A stretch of DNA of 64,000 nt from Rhynchonema sp. JSB1_4 (Eukaryota > Nematoda > Chromadorea > Monhysterida > Xyalidae): positions 1 to 64,000 of the forward strand of contig JASAMV010004769.1 in NCBI GenBank assembly GCA_030248065.1, written 5' to 3'. A model generated the notes under the pieces. It was not told where the DNA came from. It made no database searches and was given only the letters and a program-made list of their open reading frames with translations. Shown here in pieces: positions 44,801 through 56,800 of the stretch; position 1 is the stretch's first letter; each line of letters begins with the position of its first letter. A program made the translations under genes and the position numbers.

Positions 44801-47800
44801 CAGGTATACGGTACATGGGGTAGAATTTTCGAAACGGTGTAAAGGTCAGTTGGGTGTAAAGGTCGGCGCAAAGTTCGGTCGAAAGCTCGGTCGGCGTACA
44901 TAGCTCGGTGTAAACGTGAAACATTACCAGTTATTAACGTGGAATGTTTCAAGTTTACACCGAGGTCTATCACACTGAGCTGTCGACCGAGCTTTCCACC
45001 GACCTTTACACCCAACTGACCTTTACACCGTTTCGAAAATATCACCCAGGGTACCCGGTTTTCTTAAAAATATTTATGGTTGCGTATAAATATTTATCTT
45101 TATATTTATCCGTCAAATGGAACGTATAATGCGTAGGTGCTCGCATCCGTGTTGTTGTTATTGTTGTTCAGTCCAGGCGTAAAGATAATGCATTTGAATT
45201 GATCATTTAAAAATATTTTTTATGTACTGACATTCGGCCTTCAGCGTTTGTTTTCGTGTATTCTCAGGCCAATGTAGCGTTACTGTCACACATTGTTGTT
45301 GACACAAACATTTTCACAGAGGGACGGATCAAATTAACATGGTGTTGGTTGACCAGGTGCGTCAAACTGTCCAACAGTTGACCGAGGCTTACAACAGCTA
45401 TTACCTACATTGGATGGCTTGCCAAAACGCCCTTACCTTTTTGCGTCAGGCTCACACGCACATCCGACTGGTCACAATCTGCAGTTACCGCAGTCACACA
45501 GTGGACATCACCATCATCATGTTGGCTCAAGAAGAGAATCGTTCCTGTACAGGCCTGACATTGAAGAACAGGTACATATTTTTGTATGTTCAATTGGTGG
45601 AGGATTAGGCTGATGGCTGAGATTATGATTATGTATATGTCAGAGGAGTGAGCTGTAGGGGTCCGAAAAGGTTTTCATACATGATACAGTAGTGGGCTTT
45701 AAGCTGGGGCTCTACTGGAGCCTTGTATGGCCGTCGAACAATGAGGTGCTCTTGTGGACGCACAGGTTCGGTAATTTCCGCCGCTGTGTCGGCCAGATTA
45801 GCCCTGCCTACCCAAACACAGAGAAGGGTACCTACCGGTGGTCCGGGCTATTGTCTGAGGTGTAAATACCGTTTGTGCATGAGCATGGGCCAAGGGCGGA
45901 TCCAGGCCACAGAGGCTACGGCCTCCCTTTGGTCCATTTGGCCACTGAAACGGGGCACCGTTTCGGATACATGAAGGAGAAAGGACCCCTAAATCACAGG
46001 TTTGTCACTCTGGTATTGGTCGCACAATGACCATATAAGAATTCATCAAATCAATCCTGATTTTCATGTTCAGTCACTCTTGACCACTGTGCTATTTGTG
46101 ATTCTCACAAAACATTTTCAGCTAAAAATAATCCTACAGATCAACCACGTTGCCGCAGGTCTGAAACATTCTCTTTACTACATGCTTTGTGTTCGATCCC
46201 GCAACGCAACGTCACTGCCCCGTCACTTTCCCCCTTTACGATTCAGGAAAAAAATTTGACCAATTCTTATAAAGTCATTGTGCAACCAATACTTTAAAAG
46301 TCCAACAATTGTTCGCTTCGCGCGTCAGATACGCCCATTTTCAATGAATTTTGGCTTTCCTGCACCTAAAAAGTGCCAAACTTTCGCACGCCATTCGCGC
46401 GCGCGCTTGGCACATATGTAGTATTTAATTTAGTGTACAAAGCGCGAAATTCAAAACAAGCGACGCTCGATAAAAATGACTTTTCAAAAATGGAACAAGC
46501 ACTAGATAAAAACGACTTTTTAAATTTGACCCTTTGCCAAAAGCTGGATCCGCCACTGGCATGGACAGCACATCTATAAAATATGTACAAGTCACTTGAA
46601 CGATTTATGACCAGTGCACACATTGTTTGCCCGATATTTTAAACAGATTGCTCACAATTCACCGGGCATGTCGCGGTTACACCCGGTGTACTTTCACCAG
46701 TATGGCGATGGCCGTTACCCCACACGTATAACTTGTCAGAAATGGGCAAACACAATTGCGTGTAAACATATAAAGGCAAACTACACCAACACGAGCCCGA
46801 TTTCGAAGGTGGTTTGTATTCAAAACGAACAGAAAGAGAAAATCACCATCCCCCCCTTTATCCTTCAACAAACTTCCCAAACAGCACCACATCCCTCTCC
46901 ACCAAACCTACAGTATGACCAAAAACGTTGCGTACAAATATTGCCCTTCGATAGCTCAGTGGTACATTATAGGTAAGAGCAAGGGCGGCAGGGCCTGGGC
47001 TCGAATCCTAGTCGAAGAAAGCATCTTTGTTCACAAAGGATTTTGAAATGTAGCGCTCACCATTGTCATACAATATCGCCTGCTGTCATAAAGCAGACAC
47101 AAACACCCATTTACTTATGTGAGGTCCATGTGGCCTTGCTCAATGGGCGTGTCCTCAAAGCCTCATACAGTTGTTTTGTGTCAACGAAGCTATTAGACGG
47201 AGCCAAGTTAGCCATATTGAAGGCGTTGATGTTTCAGTCGAGCACCGGGGCCCGATGTATGTCACGGGGCAGTTCGGTGGCCAGCAGCCACGCCGATGGG
47301 CCAACCCCAAATGCATCTATGAGTGTCGCTGGGTAAGTGTGGCTTCGTTTTTTATTTGTTTATTTTTGCATTTATTGGTTTTTGCGTTTGAATTTATTTT
47401 TCGATTTATGCTTCTTCATTTATATCCGGTCATATCAGATTAATTTTTCAAACATGTGTTCGTGCAATTTTGCCGAGATTTTTCGTTATGTGGGACCAAA
47501 TGAATTTTCCGACAACAAACGAAATATACAGTAGATACGAGCGCGCAGCCAGACGTGATAATCACGCGCAAAAACTGATTATCTGCTCTTTTGTATGAAT
47601 TCGGAACGAAAGCATCTGCGACGGTATACATGGAACATCGCGTGATTGGTAAATAAACGTGCGCTGCTTGTGAAATAATGGCAACAATAACATCATCGTG
47701 TGCAATTCACCAAACAATTCCGTAATATAGACCCGGTATACGTACATACTTTGCTGGCATCGAGGGCGATCGACCAGGGTCAATCATGATGGGAGCATTT

Positions 47801-50800
47801 ATTGTGAAAAATTTCAATGTACCTTCGATCACCGTTAAGGTTGTTACGAGCCCGATTTCGGAGGTGGTGTGCTTACAAAACGAATAGACAGAGAAAATTC
47901 TCATTACCCATGTTGTATTCTACAACGTGTAACATTTTCCAAATCAGCAGCTACGTATATGTATACATAAATTTTTCACTAATCTGCCAGCTCCGAAATC
48001 GGGCTCGTGTTGGATTAGTGTTGAAACAGCAGAATGCATTCAGGGCGATGCCTGAACCCCGAGCACCCCCATCCCATGCGATAACGTTCTTGAGAACATT
48101 TTTGTCATGCGACACTTGTTTTCTCACCCGGACGAAGACATCATGCGACATTGTACATATATGTCATATGGACGGGATATTTTATTTCTTATCAAAAAAG
48201 GTTGTCAGCACGATATGTTGGACGGCTGTACAGTTTCTCACCATCAACCAACTACAAGACCTGCAACAATGTGCTGAAACTGAAGCGTTTGTCTTGAAAA
48301 AGCGATGCGCAGCAAGACACTTCGGATGTTTATCACCAGACGTTTATCACGTCTCAAAGTGGCGTGGGAGAGACTTCTGGGCAAAATAACATGGCGGCAG
48401 GACAACAGAGAAAGAAAACAAGCTTGCTACAGAACATCTAAATAATGGATAGTTCCTGTCTTTGGAATTTTGCAGCCGCTGTACTGTGTACTTATCATTA
48501 TCTTCGTGTTGTGCGTGTGAAACAGATACATACGTACATACAGTATTTTGTTCTTCAACGGGGTAAAAAAGCAATTGAGTTTCAGTTTTCCAGATTAAAA
48601 CCAATTACCATGCTTCGCATACGAGTATCGATTTTTGTAATTTTTTGATAAATCGATTACAATTTTCTTGTGCTCGTTTGGTACAAAGCTCGAGATCTTT
48701 ATTTTTAATCCGAATTCAGATTCAAAGCGCGCTCCATCGTTCACAGTTTTAAGTATACCAGACGAGTATACCACGTAACCGATTTTAATCTTACAAAAAA
48801 TGGAAAACCGATACTTGTGCCCAAAGCATGGCAATCAGTATTAAGCTGAAAGTAACCGAAACTCGATTGCTTTTCCTCGTTGAAGAAAAAAGTACTGTAC
48901 ATGCAGGCATCGGCAGGTGCGCCGGTGCGTGTGATACTGCTTGGTGCAACCTAACACAAACAATTCTCGGTTGTTGGTTGCGTCCCCCTTTTCCGTAAAC
49001 AAAGCCGCTTTGCTGAACACGCGGTGCGCTTAGCAAACTAAACAGAAACCACTGAGCTGTCACTTACAGTGCGTTTCCCGCAGCAAAATACAGTTTCCTG
49101 TATAATGTATGTTATGTAAGGTATAGGTGCATATACACACATGTGTGCATAGTTTGTCCTGCGTGCCCTTTTGTTTTTCTTGGGTGTTATATTATAGCTA
49201 CGTATATGTACATATAGCTGTTAATTCAGTATTCCTGCTGCGTGATGTTTCAACCACCATATTTAATTTTTTGAGCGCCTTTGCGCATGGAACAAACCCG
49301 ACGTCTCCCATGCAAACGCAACGAACGTGATAAAACGTGCTAACGTGTACGTGTTTCTAGACAAGACAGTGGTGGTTGGCCACTGGTGGCTTTTATCAAG
49401 TGCTCGGTGATATCTAACAGATTTGTCAATACAGTTCATACGTGCATCGCTGCGTCACAATTTTTCTGGAATGTCGGCATACGTGTTTGATTCATGTAAG
49501 CTACATAGGCCATTCTGGCAAAGGTTTATTGCACGTATACATTTTGTAAAAGCTGTGTTCTTTCATCTCTGGTTGCATCACACAGAGAGCAGAATTAAAG
49601 CACCAGGAAATTTGTGAGCAGATTTTGTTCCCTTCAATCCTACTTTCTTCACAGATACCCTCTTTATTTGATCACTGTTGGAGACATTCAGTGCCGTGGT
49701 GATTCTAATAGTTTAGGATAGTGAAAACTCCGGTTACATTCATCCCACCATAAGGAGTTTGGACTCTACACGTTGGATACACTTATCAACACACTGCGCC
49801 ATGTCCAGTCTTTCGATAAGTAAGCCAAGCTTCCCGTCGTTGTTTTCTGCTTCCCGCGTTCTCCGTGCGAAAAAAACGGTTTCTACGATAAAGTTTCTCT
49901 CCTTTCTGTTCGCCAAATAATAACTCGCAACCGCCTGCGGCACGTTGGTAAGTTCCGTACTTTGCACACGATATTTAGTGCTGTCATATTGCGGCAGCTG
50001 TAACGCTCTTAAAAAAACTTGCTTGGGTACGTTGAAGTTTCCAATTTCGTCGGCTGTTAAACACACCGCCAACACCCAAGATAGTCTCGGACGTTTACTC
50101 AAAAGTTAAATCCCTATTACATCGCGTCATCAGATGGCTGACTTGCAAATGCTCTTAGGCGAGCGAACTCCTTCGTGTCTTGTCCTGTCGCGATGCTTTA
50201 AAGGGTGTGTCTGACGTCTTGTTTTTTTGTTAACAACGAAAGTTCTCCATTTTTTATTCTTTTCGCGAAATTTGAACTCTAAAACTGCCCTAGAATTCGA
50301 AATCAACGAAGTTGCTTTCGGAATTTTAGTTAATTATCGGGCAAAAATATCAGGTACTCCATACCGGCTTTGCGCTTTTCTATTGAAGAAGCATTGTGCG
50401 CTTCAGCGCAACCCGGCTGCAACAAAAAGCATGTATTATACATATAGCATTTCAGCATGCAAAACTCAGGCTGCTGTCTTGCCTGTGGGCACCACTGAAT
50501 GTTAGATTTGAGCGCACAAAAACGCGGTATGTGCGTGTTTCACTGCCTCAAACCGTCTTGATTCTGAGCCCGGATTTTCTGCCCGACAATTGATTGAATT
50601 CCGACAGTAACTTCATTCATTTCAAGTTCTAGAATGTTAAAAAGTGCAATGTTTCTCAAAAAGAGGGAAAATATGTAGCTTTTTGTTTGATAACAAACAA
50701 TTAGTGGATGGGGAGACGTCGGACACACCCTTTAAGCGATCGGATTAAGCGGCCAGGCGTACTGCACTGGGCAAATGTCGCATGCTGCTTTTTTCGCACT

Positions 50801-53800
50801 CGCTTCCGGGATCTTAGCACCTCTGTGAACTCAAACTTATACGTAAAGTACCTTACTTTGTTGTTACAAAATTCATGAGTTTATCATGTGGCCTGAGCAG
50901 TTGGTCATCGACACTCACCCCGTCGAAACGTCGAGAGAACGCTTAAGAAATGCAGAAAGTTCTTTTGGGTCACATTGTAGAGCAAGTACATATGTACCTA
51001 TTGCCACATAATCTTATACTGGGCCCCGAAGGCAAAACTCTGCGAATCGATTTGTGCGCGCACGACAACCTAACGGCCCCAGCAACTTACAGCAGCGAGG
51101 TTGCCCAGTGCGGTAGCTTTTATTGGATTTTCTTGGTCCCAGACATGGTTAGCACCTCATGTACCTATGTACGTGCAAACAGACGCCGACTATAGGTACA
51201 GCTTAGCAGTTTGTCATTGGCCACATCATTTTTTTACGAACTGCTTGTTCTTCTGCTCATGATTCCTTTCAGAGAGATGAGATACGCGTCAACTTCTGTT
51301 TCCTTTCTGCTTCTGAAGTGCTGATTGGCTTAATTTTGTCACATCTTGGTTTCTCTATTCTTTTTTAAGTTTGACATGAGGTTTTCGCAATGACTTGGTG
51401 TGCGGAGGCTGCAATTCCTTTCTCTATAATCGTTCAATCATTCTCATCTGCATTGACGTTTGAAACAAAACAGTTGCAAACTGGAGTGACCAAACTCTTG
51501 AATAAAAAGCTCTGACGTCACTGTGGGTAGTTCCTGTCTGAGCGTTTGCCCAAAACTGTTATCTTGCTGGAAAAAGTGTGACCTCTTTCCGAAGTGTTCG
51601 TTCAGAGGGCGTTAGGAGCCGAGTTCAGGTTAAATTTCAATCGTTAGCTTTCTGAGCGCACTAAACAACAGTGCCCCTAAGGTCACAAGGAACCCTATGA
51701 TGTCACATACCATTGTGGGTCTTTCCACTGCCTCAATGTGCTTAAAAGAGTGGCTCATTTATCGGGAGTAGAGTTGGCACCCGCTGGGTAAGCACGGCAA
51801 ATCAGCTGCCTTCACTCGTCAGCAACCCTGTCAGCATGTTTTTGGTTCCGGCAACCCGCGCAGGATAATTGCTGAGCACACAGACAATATTTGGTTCCCA
51901 GTGCCAGTTCTGCATGTTTGTTGTGGTTGCTGGCTTCACAAAGTCAGGCACTGGATTTTTAACAGCATTTTTATGCAACAGCAAAATGCTCATAATGCAA
52001 ATTTGGTTGGTGTTTTTTTGCATTTTTGCAGTTGTCACACTACACTAGACAGGTAGCTCGTTAATTATGCAGCTGACTATTATGCCAACGTTGAATAATA
52101 AAAAGGTCTATCCGCATGGCCGATTCGGACGCTAAAGTTTGGTTTTACAAAAAAAAATTGTGTTCGTGCTTTTCGAGCGCGGTTTTCACTAGCAAGTTAT
52201 CAACGCAAGCTCTCTGCAGGCTTTCCGGATTTGCGACCCAACTGTTTGCATCGAATGGAACATACATAGGTATGTATGTAGGATTAGCATCTTGAATTGT
52301 CAAATCAGCCAGTCAGCATAGTAACTAATGTCCACTCCTATACATAATGTGCCATTTTACCGTCAACCTGCTGTAATCTCAATGTGCGTGCAGTACGCTC
52401 ATTAATTCCTGCTGTGGACCTTCGGCCACAAGGCCTGGGGGTTGTTCGGAAAGTTTCCTGACGAGCCTCGCGACCTTCACGCTTTTTCCCAGCAAACACA
52501 TACATGCGATGTTTGTAACGCATCAGGCTCTGATTCAAACACTTTATTAAACGAAGTGATGTTTTGAATATCAATTCACCAACAGGTGTGGCGATTCTCA
52601 GACGAAAAATTGTGCTCAGCCGTGGGTGAAATTAATTTTTCTTCATTCAAACGAAATTCATCATTATACGTAGATTTTGTTTATGCATTTCTGATAAGGT
52701 TCGCGTCCGACCAAACCCTGTTTTTTAACTTGTGCACTGGATTCTAAATAACCTTCAGCTTGTGACACCACGGTAAAGCGGATTAGCCGGTTTAAAGATA
52801 AAGTATGCAAAGCACAATCAGGGCAGTGAGTCTGGCGTTTTGATAATGGGTGCGGGTGGTACTATCTATACATACAGTATGTAGGTATACTGTAATTGCC
52901 AACAATTTGATGTTTATATCGTCCCATTTTTTCATGGTTGCGCATGCAGCACTAAAATTTTGGATTTGCCCAACACAGTCACAGTATAACAGGTACTTCA
53001 GGTGGAGTCCGATAGCCAGTTTCATACTTTCATAATAACGAATATGGCTTCAGGTACACACTTCTGTCCAGAACGCGGGAGCTAGAGGCTCATAATTTCG
53101 TTCATTGCGCACAGCTGTGCCCTTCCGGTCAAACGTTCCAGGCAGCGTGCGCTTCTGCATTTATATATGACCATTCGGTACATACTTTCACGCCACCGGT
53201 TTCCGGCGGTCGTGTGCTGGTTTGAGTTTCCCCCATAACCCACACTATACATATACAGGCACATACATAGTACCTGCATTATTCACATCGTTTGTTCGCT
53301 TCTGTTGCTTTAGAAACGTTGTGATGAGTTCGAACTTCAAAGACAGATGCATTTTTCGATCATAATCAAGGATCTTACAGGGATATTATTTACTCGTAGA
53401 TCATTGTGCGTGTGTGCTTGCTGCACGGTGTGCTGCTCTAAAAGCTTGTTCGTTCTGTTTTCGTACTTCTCTGCATGGGTATACATTAGAAAATAGATCA
53501 TCTTGTGCGGACCACAACATCAGAGACCATGTTCATTGGCTGCTATTTTCTTCTCGAGTTTGTTGTGAACACCACTTTATACCCAAAAGCGACTGAGTTG
53601 ATTCTTTGCTACTTGGCAAATTGTAGCTATAATAGAAGTTTGATATCGTACATTCGCTTCCGTCCAGAATTAAAGCAAGCATGCAAGCATAAAACAAACA
53701 GTAGTTATCAGGCTGACAGTGTTTCTTCTGCTTTTTTTAACGCTGATAAGGATACCCTAAACTTTGCAGCTCACTCTTGAAGGTGTACCAACAGAGATCG

Positions 53801-56800
53801 AGATGTGAGTTTGTGTGTGAACTGTACCGGGTGTATACGCGACCCCACTTTCAACTATTGTACATAACTGACCAAAAAAGTACTGACTGCAGTGCAAAAG
53901 TTTTGAGTAATCGCGACCCAAGTCGTAGATCGCATGCTCACAGTGGACGTTTCGCAGGAGGTCGGAGATTTGAATTACCCGCCATTCCCGATCCCAGCCA
54001 CTTCACGTATAACCTCCTGTATGTACAATACACAGCAGAACGATGCGCTGCGGAGGCGGGTATACATTACTTCAAACGTCAATGTGTGCACACGATTTGC
54101 GACTTTGGCTCTTGATCGCTCGAGATCTTGCGTAGAGACCAGCAGTTTAGTGTCGAATGTTTTTCAATGAATCTCTTTTAGTTGGACGTGTGGATACACC
54201 TGCACAGTAGTTCTCAGACGCCTGACCGTGACCACTACCTGATCTGAATCACGGTGGTACATGTATACTTAGGTACATATACTTAAGTACACTCACAACA
54301 ATTAAACTTCGCCGACCCATTGACTGCTTAATGTCTTCGTATGGCTTTTATTCTGTCATTAATTTCTGTTCTGTCTGCGAATTGGCTATCATGTGTGCTG
54401 CAGGAATGACGATTGTGCACACAAATATATACATACATATGTATCTCTACATACATACAGTATCTCTACATACATAACTTTCTATGTTTTCCTATTTTGA
54501 GCCATAGTCATCCCAACCCAATCTAAGACGCATGTGTGTGGGTGCATCATGCTCCACCAGCTTCAAACATCATTGTACCCATCGCAGTCTCGTTATGTCT
54601 GGGTCTGGTGGTTCACTATCCAGAAAAACAACTGGTTGCGCCCGTGCGCGAGAAAACAACAAACTTGTTTTCTTTGCTGATGTAATACCAGAAGCCTGTC
54701 TGGCCGTAACGAACCCTTGCGTGAGTAATAAAGTGTGTTGGTGAAGGATAAAAAAATATCCTGTTCCACCAATGTGGCCTGGCTATTTGGTGTTATTCTT
54801 TATCTCTTGGTACCCAAACAGATCCTCCTGAGTTCATTGTCATACATTGCATTGCAATTTTGAGCGTACACAAGCTGCAGTCCGTCACGAAGGTTGTGTC
54901 GACAGACTTCGTCTTAATAGTAATGTTGTCGACGCATGTGCTCTCCATTTGCGCCATACATTTGTGCTCATTTGGGCCTGAATTGTGTTGGATGCCTAGC
55001 GCCGGTGAGTTGCATTGACGACATTAATATTAGCCTTGATGACTGTCCGTAGCTCACTAAATGGTACCATGGCATACCACCTTACGCACTCTCGCACGCA
55101 AGGCGTTAACTCAGTTTGGCATGCAATGAATTGTTTTGCTTGTTACTTAGGACCTAACATGCATACTGTGCCATCTGCACCCGGATCGTGTATGTACTAC
55201 ACCTGGATTCCTTCTGGCAATGCATCTTTCCATCTGTTCAAACCCTTCTGGACAAGTGGCCTGGAGTACACTTTTCTCACCGAATAAGACGGTGATAAGC
55301 GCATTTGTTTATCATCATTCCCACCACATTTTTCAGTGGCTATTACAGTAGTCTGTTATTTGAATAATGAGACGTGCTAATTTGCTTTACGGCCTCGCTT
55401 GCTTTTGTCTTCGTTCAGTCTTGTATTATTCAAATATGATCTGGTAATTCTGGCACATGTTATGTATCAAATGAATCACGTGCCTGCTTATCAACAGAGA
55501 ACCACGTGGACGGCAACAACCAAAAAGCGGACAAGTGTCGGACTTTTTTTTAAATTTTTTTGGATTTTCAATCATCAAAAAATGGCGCGAGAATATCGCA
55601 ATCGCAAATTCTTCGTCGCTGACAATCACAATCATGTGTTCTCGCCGCAAACCAATCGATCGCTCGGCTTCCCTGATCGTAAAGGAAAGGCCAATAGCGA
55701 GTCGCCGAACTACGGTAGTCCCCAACGACATGTGCTATTCGCTGATGACTACGATGACCTCGATGATGATTGGCCAGATATCGACGATACAGGTCGGTGA
55801 TTGGCTGGATTGAACTTTGAGGTTTTGTTTTTGATTATGGCATTTTATTTTGTCAGGGCGGGTTTTTGGGTGAAGCGCTGTGGTCGGTTAGTAGACTGGG
55901 CTTAGTTCCGGGTTTTAACGAATGAGTGTAGGTATACAATGTCTAAAACAGCCGATTGTGTAAATTTTTGGTTGAGCGAAGATTGTCCTCATTAGCCTAA
56001 TTAGTGACGCACTCGTAGTGAAATAGTATCATGACTCGCGGGACCATTTTGAAAGGTTCACAGCACATTCTTAAGGTATTTTCTATAAAACACGCTTGAG
56101 GTCGTTCATTATCTTGTGGTAATAATAACAACTACAGAATTATACAATAGGTGTAAACATTTTTCTTCCTTCCCTCAGCTCGGCATACACATGTGCCGAT
56201 GTGCATTGATTGAATCGAACAAAATTGTTTTTGAGAACAAGTTGTTTGAGGTTCAAGCTCCCAGTCACATGTATTCGCTTAACTTCGTATACCTGTTGGC
56301 ACATTTAATTATGAGTGCCCATTCTCTCTCCCTTATTGTAAATTTATGAAATCCACGGAAAGTTATCGTGCAGGCAGGACTTCTGGCCAGTCAAAAAGGT
56401 TTTTTTTCAGAATCACTGTTCCAAGTGCACGAACTTGAGTATAGCGTGTTACGGATAACCTAATGTGATGACCGGGCCATGTTAATGCGGGTGCGGGTTT
56501 TGCGGGTCAAGTGAAGCATTTCTGTGTCTGTGTTTGTCGGATATTGGAATCCGGAAATATTTCCGGATTCCGGCTTCCGTGTTCAACCTACATACAGTCC
56601 GCCCTTAACGCGGATGCGGGCCTCTAGATTATTTTTCACACCCGCAGCCCGCCCCCAATTAAGTAACATGGCCGCGCCCTGAGCTAACGGCCAATCCACT
56701 GACAAATGATGCTGCCAAAATATAAAGTCAGAATTGTCACGTGCTTTGGGCGCACCAACGGGCACAAAGACACGTGTGTGTGGCTGCAGGATACGGACGC

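Larger units (their letters stand above)
47333..55418 (+). other. PDE4 intron, about 8 kb
   Basis: It contains MITEs at 47846-48008 and 50202-50731, a 120-codon minus-strand open frame at 49740-50102, and TACATA repeats near 52265, 53250 and 54425-54475. I see no exon with UCR1 core motifs. Confidence 0.45.

Noticed and set aside
44719..45045. 108-codon minus-strand open frame
   Set aside because: It runs through the palindromic repeat and antisense to the FDV exon.
50950..51195. 81-codon plus-strand frame (MQKVLLGHIVEQ start)
   Set aside because: There is no domain, and no donor or acceptor pair placing it in the PDE4 phase chain.
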